A DNA stretch of 64,000 nt, taken from positions 868,001 to 932,000 of the forward strand of contig CAWBOT010000004.1 in NCBI GenBank assembly GCA_963790505.1, written 5' to 3'. The notes under the pieces are model-generated. The model saw nothing but the letters and a program-made list of their open reading frames with translations. It searched no databases and was not told the DNA's origin. The DNA comes from Acidisarcina sp963790505. Lineage in GTDB: Bacteria > Acidobacteriota > Terriglobia > Terriglobales > Acidobacteriaceae. Positions 1 to 7,493 of this stretch are shown here, piece after piece; the stretch's first letter is position 1; every line of letters begins with the position of its first letter. The position numbers and the translations under genes are program-made.

Positions 1-860
1 ATCGTGTGCATCTCTTCGGAACTCATCGCATCCATGGCGGCGTCTGAGTTCGCGTTGAGACCGAAGTAGTCACGCTTTGCACCGAGGGCCATGACCACAT
101 AGCTGCCTTCGCTGTCAGAGACCTGCTGTCCATTGATGGTGCGAACTTTCTCTTCGGCCTCGGCAGAGCGCTTCCAGGCGGCCATGAACATGTTTGCAGG
201 GGCGGAGGGCGTGACAATCGCCGGGCCGTCGAGCAGCGCTGGCGGGATGAGCGCCATGACTCCGTCGGTGAGCGGAATTTTTCCTCCCAGGCTGATAACT
301 CCGGTGTCGATGGGATCGTTGCCGGGCAGGTATTGCTTGCGCACCCTGGAGTTGACGCCATCGGCGGCGACCAGCACGTTGCCTTCGGCGGTTGATCCGT
401 CGTCGAAAAAGGCGACGATGCGGCCGTCGGGGCATTGCTCGTAGCGCTCAAAGCGTTTGTCGAAGTGGACCGCGTCGCCCAGGCCGGCGAGCAAGACCTG
501 GCGCAGGGTCATTCGACTTACCTGGCGATGCCTCGCGACCGGATCGGCGGTCGCGGGATGCTGGCGGAATTTCATCAACTCTTCCAGTTGTTCGCTGAGT
601 ATGGTGAATCCCTGCGAGAAATCTCCGCAGGTGGAATCGAAGACCTCCCATAGGTCGGGGGGAAGGCATTCATGAAGCGCGCGGCTTCCGTCCGGGTCGA
701 TATGGATGCGAAAGCCCTGCAGACGGGAGCTGGGGGTTACATCGCGCTCGTACACGCTAGCGGCGACTCCGGCCTTCTTGAGGCCCTGGGCGAGGCAGAG
801 GCCGCCGATGCCTCCGCCAATGATGAGCACATGCAGGTCGGTTCCACGACTCGTGGTCAT
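1..860 (-). CDS. FAD-dependent monooxygenase, C-terminus beyond window
   Basis: The frame stays open from an ATG at 860 to the window edge, giving 286 codons of a group A (PHBH-like) flavoprotein. An N-terminal Rossmann dinucleotide site is visible at about residues 12-21 (LIIGGGIGGL), followed by an ERD-type motif (VYERD). A VAADGVNSRVRK stretch near residue 160 matches the conserved DG motif that contacts both FAD and NAD(P)H. Known members hydroxylate aromatic or polyketide-like substrates; the substrate here cannot be read from sequence. The start overlaps the stop of the upstream TetR gene as ATGA, so the two are almost certainly co-transcribed and the regulator probably senses a substrate or product of this enzyme. 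The C-terminal part, about a quarter of a typical family member, is missing only because the window ends. Confidence 0.85.
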   Translation of the reverse strand, partial: MTTSRGTDLHVLIIGGGIGGLCLAQGLKKAGVAASVYERDVTPSSRLQGFRIHIDPDGSRALHECLPPDLWEVFDSTCGDFSQGFTILSEQLEELMKFRQHPATADPVARHRQVSRMTLRQVLLAGLGDAVHFDKRFERYEQCPDGRIVAFFDDGSTAEGNVLVAADGVNSRVRKQYLPGNDPIDTGVISLGGKIPLTDGVMALIPPALLDGPAIVTPSAPANMFMAAWKRSAEAEEKVRTINGQQVSDSEGSYVVMALGAKRDYFGLNANSDAAMDAMSSEEMHT

Positions 861-1495
861 TGTCTCTCTCCTTGGAGTTCTTCTTTGACTTCGGGCGCGA
901 GGAGCCACTCCTCAACGCCACGCTGAATGTTGTGTAACTCCTCGATGCCTGCGAAGCGGTCTCCGGCCAGGACGGCCATGAGCGTCGGGATGGTCGTTTG
1001 AGGGTCGAGGTTCTGGCGAAAGGTGCCTTCGGCGATGCCGCCGCGTACGATGGACTCGATCCAATAGCGCCAGGAGATGACCATAGTATTCATCGCGGCT
1101 TGGATCGCCTCATCGCGGTTGGCGCGCAGGGTCAGTTCCTGCAACACCACCCCCAACTCGGGATGGTGCTCCTGGTAGAACTGCGCGTCAGTAAACTCCT
1201 GGCGGAGCTGGTCGAGGAACGGCCGACCGGTGCTCGGTCCCGGAGGCGCATGAAGAGTCTGGAAGATTCCTGAGAGGAAGTGAGCCAAGCCTTCGATCAA
1301 GGATTGCTTGCTGGGAAAGTAGTAGTGCAGCGTAGCAATGTTGACTCCGGCGCGTTCGGCTACCGCCCGGGTGCGCAGGCCCTCGAAGCCCGAAGAGGCA
1401 ATCACGTCGAAGGCCGCCTGCAGCAGGCTCTTGCGGCGATCGACCTGTTCGGTGAGAGCAGGAATGATGGTTTCAGCGGTCTCGGAGTTCGTCAC
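857..1495 (-). CDS. TetR/AcrR family transcriptional regulator
   Basis: Transcriptional repressor with an N-terminal helix-turn-helix (FDVIASSGFEGLRTRAVAERAGVN..., recognition helix region IATLHYYFPSKQSL) and a TetR_C-type ligand-binding half. The open frame reaches a GTG at 1510, but that codon sits inside the spacer of a strong promoter (-35 at 1525-1530, -10 at 1502-1507). I therefore prefer the second GTG at 1495 (212 residues), which coincides with the predicted transcription start and would make a leaderless mRNA. Neither GTG has a Shine-Dalgarno sequence. The stop overlaps the start of the flavin monooxygenase. The palindrome over its own promoter argues for autorepression and joint control of the monooxygenase. 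Confidence is high for the family and moderate for the start. Confidence 0.85.
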   Translation of the reverse strand: MTNSETAETIIPALTEQVDRRKSLLQAAFDVIASSGFEGLRTRAVAERAGVNIATLHYYFPSKQSLIEGLAHFLSGIFQTLHAPPGPSTGRPFLDQLRQEFTDAQFYQEHHPELGVVLQELTLRANRDEAIQAAMNTMVISWRYWIESIVRGGIAEGTFRQNLDPQTTIPTLMAVLAGDRFAGIEELHNIQRGVEEWLLAPEVKEELQGERQ

Positions 1496-1501
1496 AAAAG
1501 A

Positions 1502-1530
1502 TTTATACACAAGGTTGATTATTAAATCAA
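1502..1530 (-). promoter_or_regulatory. TetR-monooxygenase promoter with overlapping palindromic operator
   Basis: Reading on the minus strand, TTGATT (1530-1525), 17 bp, then TATAAA (1507-1502) forms a near-consensus sigma-70-type promoter. The segment 1515-1530 is a perfect inverted repeat with 6-bp arms (TTGATT / AATCAA) and a 4-bp centre covering the -35 box and part of the spacer, where a TetR repressor would block polymerase. A further GATTGATT repeat lies at 1533-1540. On the plus strand the same palindrome offers a weaker -35 toward the glycosyltransferase. Confidence 0.6.
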
Positions 1531-1629
1531 GTGATTGATTAATGTCTCTCCTGATTCTTTTTCGAGGTTTGAATCACCTCTTCATGAGCCCTTAAACGTG
1601 GTCTTCGGAGGAACGTCTAGACTCAGCTC

Positions 1630-2823
1630 ATGCGTGTGGTGTATTTTCCCGACTCGTATCACGAGGTGAACGGAGTAGCCCACACGAGCCGGCAGTTTGA
1701 GGCCTTCGCCCGGCGGCGCGACTTGCCGTTCTTGATGGTTCGGGCCGGCGAGCGCCCGGAACGGTACGTGAGCGAATCTCGCGGGGCCAGCCTGGAGCTG
1801 AAGCGCGGATTCCTGTCGTTCGCGCTCGAGAAGGATCTGCGGATCGACCTGGGATTTCTTCGCCATCTGCCCTATATCGCAAGCACCGTCAAAGCGTTCA
1901 AGCCGGACGTTATTCATATCACCGGCCCGAGCGAACTGGGATTTATCGGCGCCTTTCTTTCGTTGTGGCTGCGGGTGCCGCTGGTAGCGAGCTGGCATAC
2001 AAATGTGCACGAGTACGCGGCTAAGCGTTCGTCGTGGTTTTTGCGATTCCTGCCGGTCGGGCAATCGACGACGGCCGCGATGCACATCAAGCAAATCACC
2101 CTGGCGGTGACTGCACGCTTTTACAAGCGGGCAAGGATACTTTTCGCTCCGAATATCGAGCTCTGCCGCTTGCTCGAGCGCAGAACGGGGCGACGCTGCT
2201 TCCTGATGCCGCGAGGCGTCGATACGGAATTGTTTTCTCCCGCCCGCCGAGATCGCGATCCGGGAGACGATCAGTTCGTTCTTGGGTTCGTAGGGCGGCT
2301 CTCGATCGAAAAGAACGTGACTCTGCTCGAACGCGTCGGCGAGGAGCTGCTGGCTGCGGGCGTCACCAACTTCAGATTCTTAATTATCGGCCATGGAGCG
2401 GAAGAGCAGTGGATGCGCGAGAATGTGCCTAACGTCGAACTGCCCGGCATCTTGCGCGGAGAGGATCTGTCGCGGGCCTATGCCAACATGGACCTGTTCG
2501 TCTTTCCCTCGCATACCGACACCTTCGGCAACGTCGTATTGGAGGCGCTTGCCTCTGGCGTGCCCGCGATCGTGACCCCCGATGGCGGTCCGCGCCATAT
2601 TGTTCGCGATGGGGAGACGGGAGTGATCGCCCAGGATGGAGAATTCGCGGCGGCAGTCGCCTCGATTTTGCGCGATCCCGAGCGCCACTCCAGAATGCGT
2701 GAGGCGGCCCGGCAGTATGCCCTCAGCGCCTCATGGGATGCGGTCTTTGAGGGCGTTTATGAGGCTTATGAGTCGGTGCTGGTGAAAGCGCCGAAGGCGC
2801 TGCCGGTGCGGGCGGCGTCGTAA
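1630..2823 (+). CDS. GT4-family glycosyltransferase (MgtA-like)
   Basis: Retaining GT-B glycosyltransferase of 397 residues. The N-terminal acceptor domain opens with RVVYFPDSYHEVNGVAHTSR, and the C-terminal donor domain starts around residue 218 (VLGFVGRLSIEKN). The donor motif HTDTFGNVVLEALASG near residues 300-315 is the form usual in GDP-mannose-dependent alpha-mannosyltransferases of the MgtA/PimB type, with Asp in place of the first Glu of the EX7E motif. It probably adds a hexose to a lipid or cell-envelope glycan at the inner face of the membrane; donor and acceptor are inferred. It stands alone, divergent from the TetR operon. A GGAGG sits 18 nt before the ATG, further away than is usual for a ribosome site. 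Confidence 0.85.
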   Translation: MRVVYFPDSYHEVNGVAHTSRQFEAFARRRDLPFLMVRAGERPERYVSESRGASLELKRGFLSFALEKDLRIDLGFLRHLPYIASTVKAFKPDVIHITGPSELGFIGAFLSLWLRVPLVASWHTNVHEYAAKRSSWFLRFLPVGQSTTAAMHIKQITLAVTARFYKRARILFAPNIELCRLLERRTGRRCFLMPRGVDTELFSPARRDRDPGDDQFVLGFVGRLSIEKNVTLLERVGEELLAAGVTNFRFLIIGHGAEEQWMRENVPNVELPGILRGEDLSRAYANMDLFVFPSHTDTFGNVVLEALASGVPAIVTPDGGPRHIVRDGETGVIAQDGEFAAAVASILRDPERHSRMREAARQYALSASWDAVFEGVYEAYESVLVKAPKALPVRAAS

Positions 2824-2824
2824 G

Positions 2825-3229
2825 CTACCAAAATACTTCCACCGGATATCTAGTGAAGGTCGGATCGTTGGTGGCTACAGGCAGGCGTTCTGCGATTCCC
2901 TGGGCGATCAGCAGGCGGTCGAAGGGATCGCGATGGTGACGATCAAGTTTGCCCAGAGCGACGAAGTGCTCAGGACGGAGAGCAAGCAGGTCAAACCGCT
3001 GCTCGCGGATCTCGTCGAGCAGATATTGAATCGACGAACCTAATTGGGGCAGGCCGCCTTTGCTGATCTTGATGGTGATTTCCCAAAGAGAGACGAGGCT
3101 TACAACGATTTCGTTCTCTCGTTCTCGAATTGCATTGTCGGCGGATTTCGAAAGCCTACTTGGCTCGGTCACCCACCAGATGAGCGCGTTTGAGTCGAGC
3201 AATAATCTCACTTGATGAGATTTCCCCAT
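2825..3229 (-). CDS. vapC: PIN-domain toxin (VapC-like RNase)
   Basis: Small PIN-fold ribonuclease, toxin half of a type II toxin-antitoxin pair. Acidic metal-binding residues are at the expected places: the first Asp in LLLDSNALIWW, Glu in SLWEITIKISKG, and Asp residues in HHRDPFDRLLIAQ and ATNDPTF. The frame begins at an ATG at 3229, 134 residues. A GTG at 3211 that overlaps the antitoxin stop as GTGA would give the family's classic beginning (M/V)RLLLDSNALIWW and 128 residues, and may be the true start. It lies directly downstream of its antitoxin. Targets of such enzymes are usually tRNA or rRNA; the target here is unknown. Confidence 0.85.
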   Translation of the reverse strand: MGKSHQVRLLLDSNALIWWVTEPSRLSKSADNAIRERENEIVVSLVSLWEITIKISKGGLPQLGSSIQYLLDEIREQRFDLLALRPEHFVALGKLDRHHRDPFDRLLIAQGIAERLPVATNDPTFTRYPVEVFW

Positions 3230-3513
3230 CGATCCATTCCGGGCGGAGCCTCGCTCATCAATGGCTCGTCGTTCATGAGATCTTCCAATTCCTTATCGAT
3301 CAGCTTCCATTCCCCTTCCCAGTTCTCCGGGAGATTGAGCTTGCCCTTTAGCCGACCAGGAATGCGGTAATTCTCTTCCGCGGGAGCCGGGGCAACCGGA
3401 ACCAGCTTGACGGCCGGTTTGCCGTCGCGAGCGATGATGACCTCCTCTCCGTTCTCAGCCTGCTGGATGAGGCGGGAGAGGTGGGTCTTCGCGTGATGGA
3501 CGTTGACTTCCAT
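3208..3513 (-). CDS. vapB: Phd/YefM-type antitoxin
   Basis: Antitoxin of 101 residues with the Phd/YefM N-terminus (MEVNVHHAKTHLSRLIQQA), followed by the characteristic NGEEVIIARDGKPAVKLVP segment that forms the DNA-binding dimer. The C-terminal half (after about residue 48) is the toxin-neutralising tail. It precedes and overlaps the PIN toxin gene, the normal order for these modules. A perfect palindrome lies 12 bp upstream of the start, fitting the usual autoregulation by the toxin-antitoxin complex. Confidence 0.85.
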   Translation of the reverse strand: MEVNVHHAKTHLSRLIQQAENGEEVIIARDGKPAVKLVPVAPAPAEENYRIPGRLKGKLNLPENWEGEWKLIDKELEDLMNDEPLMSEAPPGMDRWGNLIK

Positions 3514-3524
3514 ATTTTCAAGAC

Positions 3525-3543
3525 TAGCTAATGTGGTTAGCTA
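3525..3543 (-). promoter_or_regulatory. Operator palindrome of the toxin-antitoxin operon
   Basis: Perfect inverted repeat with 7-bp arms (TAGCTAA / TTAGCTA) around a 5-bp centre, immediately upstream of the antitoxin ATG. On the minus strand TTGCTT, 17 bp and TAGTCT flank it as a plausible -35/-10 pair, so the palindrome fills the promoter spacer. This is the expected place for a Phd-type antitoxin binding site. Confidence 0.6.
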
Positions 3544-3569
3544 AAGCAAGTTGGCGGTCATCGCAGTAG

Positions 3570-4064
3570 TTATGTCTGGAGGGGTAGCAAGTCGCGAAGC
3601 TCATCCTCGTCGTAACTCAGCAAAGCATCGGCGTAAGTACGGAGCCCTTTCCAGAGAGCGATAACGCAGAGCATTCCGCGTAATTCCTCCGTGCCATTTT
3701 GGTGTCTCAACCGAGTCAAGCTCAAGAGGGCTAGGCTTTCGATGGCGGCGTGGTAGTCGTGCTCTAGCCATGCAGGAAGTGGTGGATTTCCCGGAGCTGT
3801 CCTGGCAACTTCGACAAAACTAACCAAGGCCAGAAGTCTCCAGCTTGGCTGGCTCGAATCGATGCAGTTGTCCACCAGAAAAGGTACCGCTGCGTAAGAC
3901 GCTTCTCCAACGTCGCCTTGGTGATAAAGCTCTTCAGAGAGTGCCGACCACGCGGACTCCGAATCTGATTCTTGGGCCAATTGCCTGAGTGGTGGGCGAG
4001 CATCGAAAGGGAGTCGATACCCGCCCGAGAGTGTGCTCCAACGTCCGTCTTCCAGATCGAGCAT
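3570..4064 (-). CDS. Hypothetical protein, helical, function unknown
   Basis: A 164-residue protein I do not recognise as a named family. It is acidic and predicted largely helical. The stretch ALSEELYHQGDVGEASYAAVPFLV resembles the opening of HEAT-like proteins found scattered in soil bacteria, with a WSALSEELYHQG-type motif. No signal peptide, membrane segment or metal site is visible. It sits between the toxin-antitoxin operon and the GH13 gene on the same strand, with a gap of about 56 bp to the antitoxin promoter. Proteins of this type often behave as accessory or immunity genes, but nothing here proves that. Confidence 0.65.
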   Translation of the reverse strand: MLDLEDGRWSTLSGGYRLPFDARPPLRQLAQESDSESAWSALSEELYHQGDVGEASYAAVPFLVDNCIDSSQPSWRLLALVSFVEVARTAPGNPPLPAWLEHDYHAAIESLALLSLTRLRHQNGTEELRGMLCVIALWKGLRTYADALLSYDEDELRDLLPLQT

Positions 4065-4101
4065 GCAACAACTCTAGCGAAGTCTGTTGCGCTCGGCTAA
4101 C

Positions 4102-5892
4102 CTACTGCACTTGGCCTATGTAAACGCCGAAGGGCGGAAGGTTGACGGCGTCGAGCGATGCCGGGTCGCTGCTTCCCGGAGTCTTCATCAGCGTCTTGGC
4201 GTTCTTACTGGTAAGGCCGGTTCCGGAGAGGTCGAAGGCGAACTTCTGCGGGTCGGCGGTGAAGTTGCACGCGACGACGACCGTCGGCTGTCCTTCGATC
4301 TGGCGCGCCCAGGCGAGGACTTTGGTGTCGCCGGTGTTCAGCATCACGTTCTTCCCGCTCTCGCACCACCGGATTGGCGCGGCGCAGCTCGATGAGCTGC
4401 TTGTACCAGTTCAGCATCGAGTCGTAGTCGGCGACCTCGGTCTGCACGTTGACGAGTGTGTAGCTGGGCGGGATCGGCAGCCACGGCGTGCCGGTGGTGA
4501 AGCCGGCGTTCGGGCCGGGTGTCCCACTGCATCGGGGTGCGCTCGCCGTCGCGGCCTTTTTCTTTTGGCCATCCGGTGACGCCGATCGGGTCTTTCACAT
4601 CTTCTTTGCGGACGGGCGGAGTGGTCTTCATGCCGATTTCGTCGCCGTAGTAGAAGAGCGCGGTGTCGCGGCTGGCGAAGAGGATCGGTCGCGAGCATGC
4701 GCTCGATGTCGGTGTTGTGGACGCCGTCGCCGTAGCGGGCGTCGATGCGTGGATTGTCGTGGTTGTCGAAGACCAACAGGGGCTCGTTATTGTCGATCTT
4801 GGTTTCGACTTCGTCGATGTGCTGGCGGAAGGCTGCAATGTCGAGCTTGTTGATCATGCCGACCTGGAAATCCATAGGCAACTGAATCTCGTCGTTCTTG
4901 ACGCCGTAGGTGCGGCGTAGGTCAGCGATGTTGGAGAAGTAAGTTTCGCCGATGAGCACACGGCCTGGAAATTCATTGATGACGGTGCGAAGCTCCTTCT
5001 CGACGTCGTGGACTTGGGGAAGGTTGTTGGTCAGCGAGTCGTCGAGGTCCACATCGCCAAAGGCGTTGATCGTCTGTTTGCCGTTGGCGTCCAGCTTGGG
5101 CTGCTCGTCGCGCAGTTGAGGATCTTCGAAGAGCGTTGGGATGGCGTCGAGCCGAAATCCGTAGACGCCGCGCTTCATCCAGAAGCGGCAGGTGTCATAC
5201 ATCGCTTTGCGGACCTGGGGGTTGTCCCAGTTGAGGTCGGGTTGCTGGATGTAGAACTTGTGGTAGTAGTACTGGTTGGTCTTGGGATCGAGCTGCCAGG
5301 CGGAGTGGCCGAAGACGGATGTCCAGTTATTGGGCGGCTGACCAGCCCCCTTGCCGTCTTTCCATACATACCAGTCGCGCTTGGGGTTGGTCTTCGAACT
5401 GGCCGACTCGATGAACCACTTGTGCTTGTCGGAGGTGTGGTTCATCACCATGTCCATGATGATCTTGATGTCGCGTTTTTTGGCCTCGGCGACCAGGCGG
5501 TCGAAGTCGGCGAGCGTGCCGTAGGCGGGATCGATGTTCTCGTAGTCGGAGATGTCGTAGCCGAAGTCGACCTGCGGCGAGGGATAGATCGGCGAGAGCC
5601 AGATGGCATCGACGCCGAGCACCTTGAGGTAGTCCAGCCGGGAGGTGATGCCGTTCAGGTCGCCGATGCCGTCGCCGTTCGAATCCTGGAAGCTGCGCGG
5701 ATAGATCTCATAGACGACTGCGCCCTTCCACCACTGGTCGTCCGAAGCAGCGGCCTTTGCTTTGGCAATGGGCTTTGCGGCGTGGCTTTGGGCGAAGCTT
5801 CGGGGCGCGGCGAAAGAGGAGCCGGCCAAAGCTGCTCCCACGATGGCGGCGATGATGAGTTGTTTCTTTTTGCTTATCCAGATCATTTGCAT
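4102..5892 (-). pseudogene. Secreted GH13 alpha-glucosidase, three frameshifts
   Basis: Alpha-glucosidase/alpha-amylase family 13 enzyme with a signal peptide (lysines at 8-10, hydrophobic IIAAIVGAALAG, Ala-rich cleavage region). The (beta/alpha)8 motifs are present: DYLKVLGVDAIWLSPIY, DMVMNHTSDKH, the nucleophile Asp in GFRLDAIP, acid/base Glu in LIGETYF, and transition-state Asp in VFDNHDNPR. Reading is broken by three apparent one-base insertions near 4686, 4517-4519 and 4360. Removing one base at each restores a continuous 595-residue protein ending in SKNAKTLMK...VYIGQVQ. As written, translation keeps 402 native residues, adds 91 out-of-frame residues and stops at 4411, losing the end of the barrel and the C-terminal domain. 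The three insertions sum to +3. It is last in a run with the GGDEF and AsmA genes. Confidence 0.85.
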
Positions 5893-5989
5893 TTCCCCAA
5901 GTTAAAGCGGACGGTGATTTTCGTACTGAAGAACACAACAGCGTACTCCTTCGCACGGTGGAGAGATAGCGATGGGGGCGCGACAGGGC

Positions 5990-7384
5990 TCAGGCGGCGG
6001 TGTGCTTCAGGGGCCGTGCAGGAATGGCAGGGGCGGGGGCCGCATCCGGCAAGTTGAGGTGTGGATCGAAGACCTGCAGCTGGTTCTTACCGCGGGATTT
6101 GGCCACGTACATCGCCTTATCCGCACGCAGTAACAATTGCTCGACGGACTCTGCGGAGTCCGGGTAGACCGCCAGTCCGATACTGCAGGAGATTTGAATC
6201 GAGTGTCCTTCCACGTCGATGCAGCTCCGCAGCGAATTCAGGATTTTCCCCGCGCATTCCAGGATGTCACTCTGCCCGGCAATGTCGGGCATAACGACGA
6301 CGAACTCGTCGCCGCCCAATCGAATGACCGAATCGGTAGCGCGGACCGCGGCTTTGAGGCGAACCGCAACCGTAACCAGCGCCACATCGCCGGTGGCATG
6401 CCCGAGCGTATCGTTGATGCGTTTGAAGCCGTCCAGGTCAACCAGGAAGACGGCCACTCTACCGCCAAATCGCTTGGCCCGCTCGATCGCCTGGCTGATG
6501 CGGTCAGACAAGAGGCTGCGGTTGGGTAATCCAGTTAGATCATCGTGCTGCGCGAGGTGCAGAATGCGCTCTTCCTCGCGCTTGCGCGGCGTGATATCCG
6601 ACGCGCTGATGGCGATGCCGTCACCGGCCTTGACCACCTGCATTCTGATCCAGGATGCATTGATGGTGTTCTCCTCGAAGGGAACTTCCCAGACGAGCGG
6701 CTCTCCGGTAAGCGCCACCTGTTTGTATCGCTCAAAGAGGCCGGACGTAAGATTCACGGGAAACAGCTCGCACATCCGACCGCCGAGCAGAACGCTACGC
6801 GGAATGGAGACCATTTTTTCGACGTTATGGTTGAGATAGGTAAAGACGAAGTCTTTAATCTCGCCAGCCGGCCCACGCAATGATCGGCAGATGTACAGGG
6901 CGTCTAAGCTGCATTCTGCCGCGTTGTAGAGACAATCGCGCTCCTCGCGCAACGCCAATTGAGCCGATTGCACGGCATCCAGTTGCCGTTTGCGTTCGGT
7001 CAGGTCCCGGGTCACTTTAGCGAAGCCGATCAGCTTGCCATTCGCATCGAGCATCGCGGTGACTGCAAAGCCGGCCCAGAAGCGTTCCCCGCACTTCCGC
7101 AGACGCCAGCCTTCCTCGGCGCACCGGCCAGTTTGTACCGCTTCGCAGAGTACTTTTTCGGGAATGTCGGATGCGACATCCTCGGGAACAAAGAATATTT
7201 TGTAATGCCGGCCGAGGACTTCCCTAGAGGTGTAGCCGTGGTTGAGTTCTGCGCCGCGGCTCCAGGCCACCACATGTCCGGTGCAATCGAGCAGGTAAAT
7301 CGCGTAGTCGCCGATCGACTCGATTAGCAGCCGAATGCGCTCGTCACCATTCTGCAATTTCGCCGGGCCAGAGTTCCCAAACAT
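5990..7384 (-). CDS. PAS-GGDEF diguanylate cyclase
   Basis: Signalling enzyme predicted to make cyclic di-GMP from two GTP. From the ATG at 7384 it has 464 residues. Two PAS/PAC sensor domains (first from ERIRLLIESIGDYAIYLLD, second around DCLYNAAECSLDALYICRS) are followed by a GGDEF domain opening with HDDLTGLPNRSLLSDRI. The active motif RLGGDEFVVVMPD is intact, and an RATD I-site lies five residues upstream of GGDEF, so product inhibition is likely. There is no EAL domain. The open frame extends upstream to 7585, but that part overlaps the AsmA gene and shows no domain, so I reject it. No membrane segment is evident; the PAS domains probably sense a cytoplasmic or redox signal. Confidence 0.88.
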   Translation of the reverse strand: MFGNSGPAKLQNGDERIRLLIESIGDYAIYLLDCTGHVVAWSRGAELNHGYTSREVLGRHYKIFFVPEDVASDIPEKVLCEAVQTGRCAEEGWRLRKCGERFWAGFAVTAMLDANGKLIGFAKVTRDLTERKRQLDAVQSAQLALREERDCLYNAAECSLDALYICRSLRGPAGEIKDFVFTYLNHNVEKMVSIPRSVLLGGRMCELFPVNLTSGLFERYKQVALTGEPLVWEVPFEENTINASWIRMQVVKAGDGIAISASDITPRKREEERILHLAQHDDLTGLPNRSLLSDRISQAIERAKRFGGRVAVFLVDLDGFKRINDTLGHATGDVALVTVAVRLKAAVRATDSVIRLGGDEFVVVMPDIAGQSDILECAGKILNSLRSCIDVEGHSIQISCSIGLAVYPDSAESVEQLLLRADKAMYVAKSRGKNQLQVFDPHLNLPDAAPAPAIPARPLKHTAA

Positions 7385-7493
7385 GGTTGCCGATGGCGCC
7401 TTCCCAAACGATCTTTGGGATTGATATCGACCGGCTATCTGCACAACATGAACTTGCGAGCCGCGGCGCGCAACGATGCGGAACGCCGTTAGG

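Noticed and set aside
4344..4838. Programmed ribosomal frameshifting in the GH13 gene
   Set aside because: There are three sites, no slippery heptamer at any of them, and no family precedent. Mutations or sequencing errors are simpler.
5008..6057. Open frame of 349 codons on the plus strand over the GH13 gene
   Set aside because: It is a shadow of the GH13 coding strand. Its Val/Gly/Leu repeats reflect codon bias, not a protein family.
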